NCBI GenBank assembly: GCA_963678705.1
Contig: OY783204.1
Location: 2,800,701-2,864,700, forward strand
Length of the DNA stretch: 64,000 nt
DNA from: Panorpa germanica
Lineage: Eukaryota; Arthropoda; Insecta; Mecoptera; Panorpidae
Reading direction: 5' to 3'
Below, in pieces: positions 44,122 to 55,580 of the stretch. The notes beneath the pieces were generated by a model. That model did no database searches, was not told the DNA's origin, and saw only the letters and a program-made list of their open reading frames with translations. Numbering within the stretch: the first letter of the stretch is position 1; each line of letters opens with the position of its first letter. A program made the position numbers and the translations under genes.

Positions 44122-46660
44122 TCAAGGGGGAGTTTTGAAAGTCACTTTACGTTGATACGTGCGTACGGGTTTGTCCAGATTTGAGGTCCATTGATGTAGC
44201 TGTGTTGGCTGCGATATCGAGTTATCCTGGTGATCTGCATCTGTTTTGCTAGAGTAGCACGGTTTGAGTCTCTCGATTGAAACATTTTTTTCTTCTCCAT
44301 TTATGAAAATTTTGTAGAGTCTGTCTGTGATTCGGTTGATGACTTTGTATGGGCCTTGATACGGTGGTTCTAGCGGCGATTTAACATGGTCACAGCGTAA
44401 CCAGACGTGCGTGCATGTATTTAAATCCTTGAGAATGAAAATCCTGTTTTTTGAATGATGAGCCGTCGGTGTAGGGCGAATTCCACGCATGAATTCACGA
44501 TGTTTTTCTAAAAATATTTGGGGATCTGATGGTAAGTCTTCGGAGATAAAAAATTCGCCTGGTATGCGTAGTTGTGTTCCATATAGCATTTCAGCCGGAG
44601 TAGCTTGAAGATCTTCTTTGAAAGAGGTCCTAAGGCCAAGTAAGACAGTTGGTAATATGTCTAACCATGGCTTAGGTGAACACATGAGAGCTGCTTTGAG
44701 TGTTCTGTGCAAGCGTTCGACTATGCCGTTCGATTGTGGATGGTATGGTGAAGTACGCGTTTTTTTAGTTCCTACAAGTTTAGTGAGAGCTTTAAATAAT
44801 TCGGACTCAAATTGAGTGCCCTGGTCTGTTGTTAATGTGATAGGAGACCCATAATGTGAAATCCAGCTATCGAAAAGTGTTGTGGCTACTGTTTCTGCTG
44901 TCATGTCCTGGATTGGAACTGCTACTGGCCATCTTGAGAAACGATCAATGATAGTAAGACAGTATGAGTAACCGCGGACTTTGGGCAGGAAGATGATGTC
45001 AAGGTGTATGTGATTGAATCTTGTGTCTGGAACGTCAATATGGTTTGGTTTTAATCTTGTGTGGCGATGGACTTTCGACTGTTGGCATGCTAGGCATTCT
45101 CGTGACCATTGTTTAGCATCTTTTCGGATTCCTGGCCAAATAAATTTTTCTCTTAGTTGTTTAGAGGTGGTTCGACCGCTGGGATGAGCTGTGTAGTGTA
45201 CGATGTCGAATGCTGCCTTGCGAAGACTAGTTGAAATGTAAGGTTTTACAGTACCAGATGAAATGTCACAGTGTATTCTAATACCTGGTTCAACTTCGAG
45301 TTCGTGCAGCTTCAGTGAGGAAGTGTTTTGTGCGATGTTTCTTAGTTCTTCATCATTGTGTTGAGCTTGTTGTATTGTTTCTGGACTTAGCACAGCTGGC
45401 ATTGAGATAACGTTGATTCGTGACAAAGCGTCAGGGATAATATTGTCTTCACCTTTTACATAGTAGATATCGGTTGAGAATTGTGAAATGAAATCCAGGT
45501 GTCTGAGCTGTCGTTCTGAGGCTTTTTCCAGTTTTTGCTTGAATGCGTAAATGAGTGGCTTATGATCGGTTTTAATTTTGAAAGTTCTGCAATCTAGGAG
45601 GTGTTGAAAGAACTTGATGGACGAGTAAATTGCAAGTAATTCGCGATCATAGGTACTGTAGCGTTGCTCAGTGACTATTAGTTTTCTGGAGAAGAATTCA
45701 AGTGGTTGCCAAAGTTCATCAATGTGTTGTTCGAGTTTGGCACCTATTGCCGTGGATGAAGCGTCAGTGGTTAAAGTTAGGGGGGCTGTTTCTGAAGGAT
45801 AAGTTAGTAATGTTACCTTAGATATCTTCTGTTTAATGTCAATAAACGCTTGGTTAGATTCTTCGGTCCATTGTATTTTAGTTTTGTCCTTCTTCTTTGA
45901 ATTTTTCAAATAGTTGTTGAGTGTTGTCTGTGTGTGTGCTGCTTGTGGGATGCAGCGTCTGTAGTAATTTACAATGCCGAGGAAACGTCTTAATTCTTCT
46001 ATAGTTTCAGGTCTATTATAATTTGTAATGGCATCAACCCGTTTGCTGATGGGGACGTAGCCCTGGGAATTTAACATATAGCCCAGAAATTCCACCTCAG
46101 TTTGGCCGAAAGAACATTTGTTGATGTTTACACTCAGTGAGTGGGACTCCAGGCGTTCGAAAATGATGTGTAAATGTCTTTCGTGTTCCTGTTGACTCTT
46201 CGACATGACCAGAATGTCATCAATGTAGATGAATACAAAATCCAGGTCTCTGAAGATGGCGTCCATGAAGCGTTGGAAAGTCTGAGTTGCGTTTTTTAGT
46301 CCAAATGGCATTACCAGATATTCGTAGAGGCCCCAGGGAGTGATGATGGCCGTCTTTTGTATGTGTTCTGGGAGCATTGGCACTTGGTGGTAGGCTCTAT
46401 CTAGATCTAGCTTCGAGTATATACAGGTGTTAGGTAGACGAAGAAAGCAGTCTTGAATCAACGGTGGTGTGTAATTGTCTGCGACAGTGTTCGCATTCAA
46501 TTGACGATAATCACCACAGAGTCTCCATTCGTTGTTCTTTTTTCTGACCATATGTATGGGGCTGGCATAGGGACTCTTCGATGGTCTCAAAGTGCCTTTT
46601 TGTAGCATGTCAGATATTTGTGCTTTTGCTGCTGTGGCCTTTCTCCGGCTAGTTTACGAG
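44122..46660 (-). pseudogene. pol: gypsy pol: reverse transcriptase, RNase H, integrase
   Basis: An 828-residue open frame (44122-46608) in Ty3/gypsy order. The RT has RPSKSPYASPIHMVRKKN, RLCGDYRQLN, KLDLDRAYHQ, MPFGLKNA and the catalytic FIYIDDILV. RNase H has LTTDASSTAIGA, YDRELLAIY and TDHKPLIYAF. The integrase has an H-H-C-C zinc region (HYTAHPSG, CLACQ) and a catalytic core with HLDIIFLP, TTDQGTQFES and SNGIVERLHRTLK, followed by a C-terminal domain. It copies genomic RNA and inserts the DNA. A one-base frame change at about 46640 detaches it from the protease; otherwise it is intact with all catalytic residues present, so decay is slight. Confidence 0.93.
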
Positions 46661-47279
46661 CGCGTGCTGCTGTTGGAATGCCTTTTGTTTCCACATGATG
46701 CGCATATTCTAAGTTAGTCAAGTTCAGTTTATCAGTTGGTTTTGTTATTTCAATGTGTTTCTTCAGCATTTCCCCGTAAGGTGAGGGAATGGTATTGCTT
46801 ACTGTGGAGACGTTGAATGTTGTAGTCGCAATAGTTTGTCCCTTTGTGGTGAGGTTGGTTAGTGGATCGATAAGACGTTGTTTTTTCAAATCTAGTAGTA
46901 GATTGTAGTGGAGGATGAAGTCAGCTCCTAGTATTGCCGTCTGTATGTCGGCTACGATAAAGGTCCATTGGAAGCTTCTCCGTAGATTCAAATCCAGCTT
47001 TAGCACCTTGTTGCCGTATGTTTTGATGCAAGACCCGTTTGCTGCATGGAGAGTAAGATTGTGTGTCTCTGGTTTGCATCTCAGTGTGCAGACAGGTACA
47101 ATTGATACTACGGAGCCTGAATCCACTAGAAATTTGATGTTCGTTGCCTTATCGATAACATGAAGCCGAAGTTCGGAGGGCAGTTTGTTGCTATTGTTGT
47201 CACTAACTGCCTGAACTAGTGACAGCTTGGTTAGTTTCCCTGGGTCGCATTTTGGTTGAAATTGCATGGAAGCGTGCAA
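46640..47279 (-). pseudogene. gypsy aspartic protease region
   Basis: A 230-residue frame overlaps the end of gag in another frame, compatible with the usual gag-pol frameshift. It includes LRLHVIDKATNIKFLVDSGSV, where the protease active site is DSG, and ILGADFILHYNLLL, the ILG-x-D flap partner typical of retroviral-type aspartic proteases. It processes the polyprotein. The frame leaves the RT frame near 46640. Confidence 0.88.
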
Positions 47280-48223
47280 CGATTAGCTTCCTTACCCCAT
47301 TTGTTGTGGTAAAAACAAAAACCATTTTGTCTCGGTGTGGACCTAGATCTTGATCGGTTCTGCTTCAGGTTTACTTGTTCCGATTCATTTAGTCGCGTTA
47401 TCAACTGCTGGTTAATGGACTGCAGTTGTGCTATGTCACTTTGGCAGCGGTTTATACTCAGCTGCATTTCCTGTAGTTGACGTTCAACTGTAGTTGACCT
47501 TGCAGTTGCTGCAGGGCTACTGGAACGGTTGTAGTCTGCGCTGTAATTGTCTGATTTGTGGATAGCCATAACAGGTAGCACGTCGAATGTATCCATGAAG
47601 CGATCTGCCATTTCTGCGAGCGCGTTCAGTCCTAGGCTTTCTGATATAATTAGAAGTGGATGGATTTTGTGGGGAAGTCGTTCAATCCATAGTTGATGCA
47701 GAACTTCGTCAGTGACGGAATTCTTTGCCAACACTCGCATTTCTCGAAGGAGTTGTGACGGTTTTTTGTCGCTAACAATTCGCTCATTTAGTAGCTTTTG
47801 CAGTTGTTTTTTTCTTGATACCGAGAAACGCGTCAGTATTGCGTTTTTCAAAGTGGCGTATTTGTCCTTCAATGGTGGGTCGTTCACGATGTCTTGCAGT
47901 TGAACGATTACATTAAAAGGGATTGCTTTCAATAGTTGCGCATATTTCTGCGCATCGTTTGTAATGCGATTTGCAGCAAAATCCGCTTCTACAATAGAGA
48001 ACCAGAGATCCGGGGACTCTGTGTTGAACGTTGTCAGTTGTAGATTAATTGCGTGGACAAAGTCTGAAGCCATTTGTAGCGATCGCTGGTGAGCTGGATC
48101 GCTCGTAGGGTTTTGCAGAAGGTATGCCTGCGACTGGTTGTCGTTTTTGAGAACACCGTCACAGTTTGGTAGACTGCTGTGCTCTTCCCGAGAGGGTACG
48201 TTTGATTCTAGTACGTGTTGCAT
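47231..48223 (-). CDS. gag: gypsy gag
   Basis: A 330-residue open frame from ATG at 48223. The capsid part includes DLWFSIVEADFAANRITNDA and RFSVSRKKQLQKLLNERIV, as in CsRn1-like gag proteins. A coiled-coil stretch follows (QLQEMQLSINRCQSDIAQL). The C-terminal nucleic-acid motif is CFYHNKWGKEANRCTLPC, a Cys-His-Cys-Cys arrangement instead of the usual retroviral CCHC. The frame is uninterrupted. It forms the particle that packages the element RNA. Confidence 0.88.
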   Translation of the reverse strand: MQHVLESNVPSREEHSSLPNCDGVLKNDNQSQAYLLQNPTSDPAHQRSLQMASDFVHAINLQLTTFNTESPDLWFSIVEADFAANRITNDAQKYAQLLKAIPFNVIVQLQDIVNDPPLKDKYATLKNAILTRFSVSRKKQLQKLLNERIVSDKKPSQLLREMRVLAKNSVTDEVLHQLWIERLPHKIHPLLIISESLGLNALAEMADRFMDTFDVLPVMAIHKSDNYSADYNRSSSPAATARSTTVERQLQEMQLSINRCQSDIAQLQSINQQLITRLNESEQVNLKQNRSRSRSTPRQNGFCFYHNKWGKEANRCTLPCNFNQNATQGN

Positions 48224-48304
48224 TTTTTTTTTTTTTTGTAGCGTGGGTGAATGTAATTTATCACTGTATCACGATTAAGACTTTGTAACGTGCGTTTACA
48301 CTAA

Positions 48305-48322
48305 ATCACGTCGGGGTCACCA
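48305..48322 (-). promoter_or_regulatory. gypsy primer-binding site (tRNA-Trp type)
   Basis: On the plus strand TCACGTCGGGGTCACCA (48306-48322) equals the 3' end of insect tRNA-Trp including CCA, as I remember it. On the element strand it is therefore complementary to that tRNA. It lies one base from the LTR. Confidence 0.8.
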
Positions 48323-48323
48323 A

Positions 48324-48569
48324 TGTAGTTATCTTTGACTACTATATTTATTAAAACAAATCAAGTGTGTTCTTAACAGAATTTTAAAGTTAATTATTAT
48401 TATTTAACAAGTGAATGATTACAAAAACCCTATGGTTGTTTGTTTTAAAACGTGTCGTTGTAATATCTAGGAGTCCGTGCTGGTTGCTAGATGCTGTTGG
48501 AATGAACGATTATACAGTTCTTAGTTATGTCGTCTGTAGAGGCGTGACGGATGGCGCTGGACCGCCACA
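48324..48569 (-). repeat. gypsy 5' LTR (right)
   Basis: 246 bp, TG...CA, paired with 43846-44099. Four substitutions in 246 aligned bases (about 1.6%) plus one 8-bp indel suggest a fairly recent insertion. Promoter elements should lie here, but I cannot place a TATA box with confidence. Confidence 0.9.
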
Positions 48570-48694
48570 CAGTCACCTTTTTTTCAGTTAATACTAACCT
48601 TCAAAAGACAGCTGTTAAAATTTCATGATATTCTATTCAGTAGTTTGTGAGTTATTGTGCTAAGAGTGACACTACTTTTGTTATTTTCAAAACA

Positions 48695-49741
48695 ATGGAT
48701 CAAAAACAATTTCGTGTTTTAATTTACACTGTTTCTTGATGGGAAAAAATACCGTTCAAGCGAAGCAATGGCTTGAAAAGTGTTATGGAGACTCCGCTCC
48801 ATCAGAAACAACAATAAAACGTTGGTTTGCTGACTTCAAACGTGGTCGTAGAGACACCGATGATGCAGAACGCAGTGGACGTCCAAATGAGGCGGTAACA
48901 CCAGAAAACATAAAAAAAAATCCACAAAATCGTTTTGAATGATCGAAAAGTGAAGTTGCGTGAGTTAGCTGACATCGTAAAGATATCAAAAGAACGTCTT
49001 GGCTTTATATTACATGAGCATTTGACTATGAGAAAGCTCTGTTCAAAGTGGGTGCCGCGTTTGCTTACTGTTGACCAAAAACGAGAACGTGTTGATGATT
49101 CTGAGCAGTGTTTGGCCATGTTTAAACGTAAGAAACCGGAATTTTTGCATCGATATGTGACAATGGATGAAACATGGATCCATCACTTCACTCCGGAATC
49201 AAAACGATCGTCATCTGAGTGGACAGCAACTGGTGAACCTCGTCCTAAGCGCCCGAAAGCACAACAATCGGCTGGAAAGGTTATGGCCTCGGTATTTTGG
49301 GATGTGCGTGGTGTTATATTCATCGACTATCTTGAGAAAGGAAATACCATTAACAGTGAATATTATATAGCGTTATTGGAGCATTTGAAGGCAAGTGCAA
49401 AGAAACGACCGCATATGGCAAAGAAAATTTTTTTGTTTCATCAAGACAACGCACCGTGTCACAAGTCAATCAAAACAATGGCAAAACTACATGAATTGAA
49501 CTTCGAATGGCTCCCACATCCACCGTATTCGCCAGATTTGGCTCCCAGCGACTACTGCCTGTTCGCAGACCTGAAAAAAATGCTGGCCGGTAAGAAATTT
49601 CGCACGAATGAAGAGGTTATCGCTGAAACTGAGGCCTATTTTGAGGCAAAAGATAAATCGTTCTACAAAAGTGGTATTGAAATGTTAGAGCGGCGCTGGA
49701 ATGATTGCGTTGCTCTTGATAGAGATTACGTTGATGAATAA
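48695..49741 (+). pseudogene. mariner transposase
   Basis: About 349 codons from MDQKQFRVLIYTVS, with two frame changes (near 48735 and 48925) and otherwise complete. The N-terminal helix-turn-helix region includes CYGDSAPSETTIKRWFADF and RSGRPNEAVT. The linker motif is WVPRLLT. The catalytic triad is of the D,D34D mariner type: VTMDETWIHH, FHQDNAPCH and PYSPDLAPSDYCLF. It cuts and pastes at TA sites. Low decay apart from the frame changes. Confidence 0.93.
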
Positions 49742-49808
49742 AGCTAATTTTGAACCAAAAAAACTGTGTTTTCTTTGTTAGGCCCGGGACTTTTCTTAAC
49801 GTTTTGTA

Positions 49809-50031
49809 AATAAAAGAGTATTTTTCTAAACGTTATCAAATAAATCATGCACCACAACAGACAACACCAGCGAGCAGGTAAAGAATAACAAACAAATTTT
49901 TAAAATAAATTATTCATATGATAATATAGCATGCATGTAGAATGCACTTATTGAAAAGTTATTGCATTATGAATATTGCTGAATTTTGATAACCTGAAAA
50001 CAATTAAAATGCCAATAACATACAATCTTAA
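49809..50031. other. No feature seen
   Basis: AT-rich spacer between the mariner end and a short Helitron. Confidence 0.4.
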
Positions 50032-50347
50032 TCTTAATATATATAAATTACGTGTCACGTTGTGTGTTCGCGATGGACTCCTAAACTACTTAACCGATTT
50101 TAATCAAATTTGTACACCGGGTGCAGTTTGATCCAACTTGAAAGATAGGATAGCTTACATCTCAATTTATGATTAATTATTATGATTTATTATTAATTAT
50201 ATGATTTTAAAAGATGGCGACATCTGTTGATAAATTGATTGAGTAAATATTCTGTTGACTAGATTGAGTAAATATTCAATAGATGGCGCTATGTAATGTA
50301 ATATGACAAAAACGTTAGTCACAGCAACGCGTGGCCGGGACAGCTAG
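50032..50347 (+). mobile_element. 316-bp Helitron-type element, second family
   Basis: It starts TCTTAATATATATAAATTACG after an A and ends CGCGTGGCCGGGACAGCTAG before a T. The 3' end differs from the CGTCGC-hairpin family elsewhere in the window, so this is a separate non-autonomous lineage. No coding capacity. Bases 50348-50735 next to it show nothing. Confidence 0.7.
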
Positions 50348-50735
50348 TATAATATATATAACACTTACATCAAAAAGTAAATAATAAAGTGATAGATAAG
50401 AACTTGAATAATAAATCTCAATTATACCTATCTAAAAGCAATGAAATGATAATCTCACTCTCCCGAACAGAGTATTTGTTTGACAAATAAATGCTAAAAG
50501 AAAAATACGTTAAGAGAATCTAAAATTTAAGAACACTACTATTTGACTTGAACATGATGAAATATAATATCATTACTTATAAAACACGAATAGCAGATGA
50601 AATAGAAAAAGGTAAATAATTTCGAATAATTTGGAGGTATCTATTCTAATAGAACTTCATTTTTATAAACCACATTAGATGTAAATATATCTTTCTTTCA
50701 CTTAGTAACAATAATAATGTTTGAATTTTTAAATT

Positions 50736-53040
50736 ATTGGATGATTTAACCCTTGAAAACGCGACATATAATTGGCCATGGGTAAAAACTGGTTCCCGTA
50801 AATAAAATACCTACTTTTTCAAAAGTTTGGCCTTGTGATTTATTTAGTGTCATAGCAAATGCTAATCGAACAGGAAACTGACGTAAGTATAAATGGAAGA
50901 TTTATATCAGAAGGAGCTAAAACTATTTTAGGAATAAGAGCGCGATCACCAGTGTGACTTCCAGTAATTATTTCTGCATCTATTACAGATGTATATATAT
51001 GTTTTACAATTAAACGGGTTCCATTACAAAGTCCACTATTAGCATTCATATTTCTTAAAAGCATTATGATTGCACCTATTTTTAAATTTAATTTATGTGG
51101 AGGCATACCTGATGGTGTCAAACTATTTAAAAATTCTACTGGGAAATGATTTTGTTCTGTATCTGTTCTGTTTTGTTCTGTATCTGAATCAGTTGAGCAA
51201 ATTTGTTCACCATCAAATAAATTTAAAACTTTTTCATTAATCTGTAAAGTGTCTTCATTTAAAGGACATAAAATTACGCGAGATTTTAATTCATCAACAC
51301 TAACTAAATTAATATCGTCGTATATTTCATCGACTAATGGTTTGTCAGAAATGAATTTATTTGGAATTTTAACCATGTTTACTACACTATCTGGCCTATC
51401 ATTAATTAGTCCATCTCCAAGTTGTAATAACCACGTTTTGAAATCGATTTCTTCTTGCGCAACTCTCATGTTAATTGTCAGATGCTTAATTTTGAAAAGT
51501 GGCCATAAACTGCTATTTTGCATGCATGTTGAAACTATATCCGCAACCGTTCCGCGTTTAACAACAGGAAGACATTATCGAAAATTTCCTCCTAGTAAAA
51601 TGATTTTATTTCCAAATGGCTTATTATTTTTCATTAAATCGCGAAGGCACATATCTACTACATCTAAAGCAAAGTAAGGCACCATTGTAACCTCGTCCCA
51701 TATAATTAACTTAGCTGACTTTAATAATTTCCCATCAATAGAGTTGTGCCTTATGGATGAAGTTGAATTTCCATCTAGGGGAACCGGTAATTTAAACTGC
51801 GAATGGATTGTTCTACCTGATTTCAGTAACGTAGCTGCTATCCCTGTCCAAGCCACAGGTATAGCTGTTAATCCCATGCCACGTACGACGTGTAATAAAG
51901 TAGTATAAAGAAATGTTTTCCCAGAACCACCCGACCCATGAATAAAGAAGTATCTTTGCTCTTCATTATCGTTGTTTATGCAAAGCATTATTTCGTCAAA
52001 TACGTGTTTTTAATCCGAATTTAATTGATTACTAAAATTAACCCCTTGATCAAATTCTTCTACTTGGTTAAATGTTTCCCTAACTAAACCTAAATTTACT
52101 TTATGATATTCCAGAAATCCAATATCCGTATAATTGAAATTGTGTAATTTTAAAATATCAATAATATCATTGATAGCTAATTGTTCGGCAGTTTGTTGGT
52201 TATAAGTTAAACTATAATCTTCGCATAAACTAACTTTATGATTATACCATAATAAATTAGGATCGCAGGGTTCGTAAAAAATACAAATAAAAGCAAATAG
52301 CTGTCGTAGCTGTTTGGGCATTTTACAAATTAAAGCATCATCTAAACAACGATTCCATTGAGTAACATCATTCAATAAACCTAATTGTTTTGCTGTTTCG
52401 TGGAAAGTGGAATATTCGATTCCATTGAGAGTTCGCAAGTCTATGAAACATGTAGCGCCGCGTACATGAAGCAACAATAACCTTAAATAAAACCTTTCAC
52501 CTTCTTTAGGACTAACTAGAATGTATAGTACATTCTCGGAATTATCAAATGACTTATGCGCTGTTTTAAAGTCCATGTCTTTTTGCGATCAAAAATGTAA
52601 TGTTCGGGTATTTCTGTATACAAATAAGTTTTAGCCTCTACCGATGTTGAATTTAATTTAAACCAAGCCGTTAATGTAGTTTCTGAAGACTTTGCTAATG
52701 CAGATTCTTCATTTCCTTCAGTAAATAAAATATTTTGTTGGTTTTCTAAATGAACTGCTAACCTATATATAGTGTGTGTTTTATATTGCAGATCGAATGC
52801 AAATATTCTTCACATGGCTTCTGGTGGGGATACATATCGCGCGTCTAAATAAAATGAAACTTCATCCCAGTCTAATTGTGCTTGTCCTTCAGATGTTATT
52901 TTAACATTGGCACAATCATGGCCCTTATATATATATTTAAATAAATATTTTACGCTTTTAACCGAAGCGCAAATTTCAACTTCAATGTGGCATCTATATT
53001 TCAAGGAAGGGAATCTATTGTATGGTACTATATAACAAAT
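50736..53040 (-). pseudogene. Autonomous-type Helitron Rep/helicase, C-terminal two thirds
   Basis: Collinear minus-strand pieces. The end of the replication-initiator region is at 52810-53004 (VKYLFKYIYKGHDCANVKI, SFYLDARYVSPPEA). The linker domain follows at 52010-52576. The Pif1 helicase at 51575-51988 has Walker A GSGGSGKT and Walker B IIWDE. The middle and end of the helicase are at 50840-51523 (FLNSLTPSGMPPHKLNLKIG, LCNGTRLIVK), with a degraded SQGQTF/NWPCV-like tail at 50750-50850. The HUH nuclease motif is not present and the 5' end is cut at about 53040. At least four frame changes. It is a different lineage from the Helitron at 3037-6017. Confidence 0.88.
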
Positions 53041-53569
53041 CTAACTATAACTAACTTCATAACAATTAAAACTATATTAACAAATAAAACTATAATTATA
53101 ACACACTATAAAACTTTATTAATAATTTAATCTATCACTATATATACATTATCAAACAACTATAATCACATTTCCTAATATAAGCAGTTACGGCCTTGTG
53201 GTGCCCCGGAAAAATTTCACCATACATCAACACCTTCTCTATTGACAGGAGCTTTAATATTGCCTGAACACGTTCCGTCCTAAGACTCTCCATCGACATG
53301 GCATTATTTTCTAAAGATCAACAAGTTGCTTCGACGATTGTTGGAAACTGTGTAGAAAGTTTCGTTGGTTCACCTAGAAACGAAAATCAAATTAGTTTAA
53401 TAAATATGTAATAAATGTGGGAGAGTATTTTGTTCTATTTTAATAATACGTTTACGGTAAAACATTACTTCATGGGTTTACAGGTAGATATAGATGGCAA
53501 CTGTGTACTAAAATGACAGTCGATTTGCATCTTTTTACTAGTATTCCATATGTTTTCAAATATAAAAAC

Positions 53570-53570
<1 letters not shown>
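53041..53570. other. No gene seen
   Basis: AT-rich, with no recognised frame or repeat end. Confidence 0.4.

Positions 53571-53630
<60 letters not shown>
53571..53630. repeat. (TA)30 microsatellite
   Basis: An uninterrupted TA run of about 60 bp, then TTTATTTTAT. Confidence 0.98.
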
Positions 53631-53635
<5 letters not shown>

Positions 53636-54895
53636 TTTATATAACAGTTTATTCTGGAATAAACTGTTAATTTACTAAATTAACTTTAATTATTTAAGAT
53701 TTAGATGTCACGCACTGCTTATTTATTAATTAATATTTATACATATTTGTTAAGTACATAATCCTAAAAAATTAAAATTAAAATAGAACTATTTAAAATA
53801 ATAAAGTAAAGTTTAACTCTCTCAATTCAATACAATTTTACTGTTTCAAAATTAGCTCTCACATATAAAATATGATTCATTTTCTATATAAGTTCTCATG
53901 TGTTCCAAATTTTTTTCGTAAATAAATAATTCTATTTATTTTACCAATTCGATTTTGTTGTTGTTGTTGTTTGTTGATTGATGTTGGATGTTGGATATTG
54001 AATATTTATTATATTATTAAAGGGTTTTGTTAGTATCGAGCAGTATCGAGAATTAAAAAACTAAAGAAAAAATTATAAGAAATGACAAAAGAAACATACT
54101 AAGTATGTGATATGATTTTTAGAAGTCTGATATTAGAGACTTATCATCGTGTTTTGATTGTATCAGCCGGCGTTGTCCGTATGTGTTAAATTTAGTTAAT
54201 AAGTGTGTAATGTGAGTCTGTCGTAACAATTACCATTATCTACAAATTACTTATAAGGAGTCGTAATGAAATAATTTTAACTTCAATAAAAATAACATAT
54301 GCTGCTAATGTCTAAGCAAAATATTCGTTAAAAGATATAATTAATATTAAGTAACTCCAGAGTAATGTTATTATTTAAACATTATAAAAATACAATTTCC
54401 GTACAAGCTAATTTCGTAACCCGTATCACGGAACCATTCAAAGTCGTAACAATCTGCATATGTTAATAATGTGATAAATATAAAATATGACAAATAACTT
54501 AATAGTTAATACAACCAAACCGCTGCCAAATTGTTTCTAGTAAAAAGCATTCTGCTATTCCAAATATTGTTACCGCCCAAATGATTTAAGGCAAAACACT
54601 TCGCTGTAATAAATAATAGTTTTCGTTTGATAATTAGAATTATTCCATCATCAACATTGTAGTCTCAGATGTATATTATATATTATATTCAATATAACCT
54701 CGTATTAGCAAACTTATAAATAAATTTAGTTAGTAGAACTCATCGTTATCATAGAACCTAGTATTCTAACATTATTATCTCGTTTAGACCTACCGTTGCA
54801 ATACAGTAATTGTATTTAGTAGTTATATGTTATGTGACGACGCTGTTTTAATGTGATGCGATGAATTAATGACTATTATGAATAAGCCCTCTTTA
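53631..54895. other. AT-rich DNA without genes
   Basis: No frame longer than about 60 codons and no recognisable protein or repeat end. Confidence 0.5.
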
Positions 54896-55580
54896 ATCAC
54901 TATCACTTTTCGTGTTGGAATCTCCTATCTGTATAACAAAAGGTTTTTCGGTTTGGTTATGCCTTTTAATAATATCCCACCATTGTAACATCTTGTTTTC
55001 TACAGACTTTATGCAGTTTGCCCAATATGTCCCATCCACTCGGTTTAATGCTTCCTGTCACATGAATAAAACATTTTCATTTTTCAGTGCTTCTCTGCCA
55101 ATGTTTTTTTTGTAATACTTATTGCAATTGGCTCATATTAACTCAATAGTATTAAAATTGCAGTGATACGGTGGAAGACGTAATACTTTGTGGCCATTTG
55201 CCTCAGCAATGCGGCCTATTTCATATATTTTGGAAGGACGGTTTTCAATAGCAAGAAATAGAAGTTCGACTTTAAGCATTTGTGGTGTGGTTGGGGATAT
55301 TATTTTTTTGTAAATAAATAAGCAAATCGTTTTTTTTCTATGTTAAATTTGGTACTGGTTTTAATAATTTCGAATGATATGTTGCGTTATCCAGGATCAT
55401 TAAGCTTGGCTCTTGTAAATTTGGAATGAGTTGTTCTTTAAACCATATCCTGAATAAATCCGCGTTCATGTTGTCATGGTAGTCCAACTTCTGACACTTT
55501 GTTGAAAAAATTAGTGAAGCATTTTCTATGAAACCATTTTTGTTTCCCGCACTGTGAAACAATGAACCTGAAAATGTAAC
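54896..55580 (-). pseudogene. Tc1/mariner-superfamily (DDE) transposase fragment
   Basis: Minus-strand pieces in order: DYHDNMNADLFRIWFKEQLI and MILDNATYHSKLL (second catalytic Asp in LDNA.YHS), then, after frame changes, ANGHKVLRLPPYHCNFNTIEL (PPYHC..N.IE, the third acid as Glu) and NCIKSVENKMLQWW. This is the catalytic core of a Tc1/mariner-related transposase family with a PPYHC box, seen in many insects. Upstream sequence (55580-56110) is too decayed to place the N-terminus. No terminal repeats seen. Confidence 0.7.

Larger units (their letters stand above)
43846..48569 (-). mobile_element. Near-complete Ty3/gypsy retrotransposon, CsRn1-like
   Basis: 4724 bp with two LTRs, a CAGT duplication at 43842-43845 and 48570-48573, a tRNA-type primer site inside the right LTR (5' side on the minus strand), a polypurine tract next to the left LTR, and gag, protease, RT, RNase H and integrase in order. 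The gag Cys/His motif (C-x2-H...C-x3-C) and the tRNA-Trp primer site are features of the CsRn1 lineage. One frameshift near 46640 separates protease from RT. It is inserted in a mariner. Confidence 0.92.
43788..49806 (+). mobile_element. mariner transposon interrupted by gypsy
   Basis: A 20-bp perfect inverted core, GAAAAGTCCCGGGCCTAACA at 43799-43818 with its complement at 49776-49795, brackets the element, and TA dinucleotides lie at equal distance outside (43786-43787 and 49807-49808). The outermost 11 bp of the two ends agree poorly. The gypsy sits in the 5' untranslated part, between the left end and the transposase. Without it the mariner is about 1.3 kb, normal size. Confidence 0.8.

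Noticed and set aside
43846..48569. Envelope gene making the gypsy an endogenous retrovirus
   Set aside because: Between integrase and the polypurine tract there is no third ORF; pol ends about 20 bp before the LTR-side tract.
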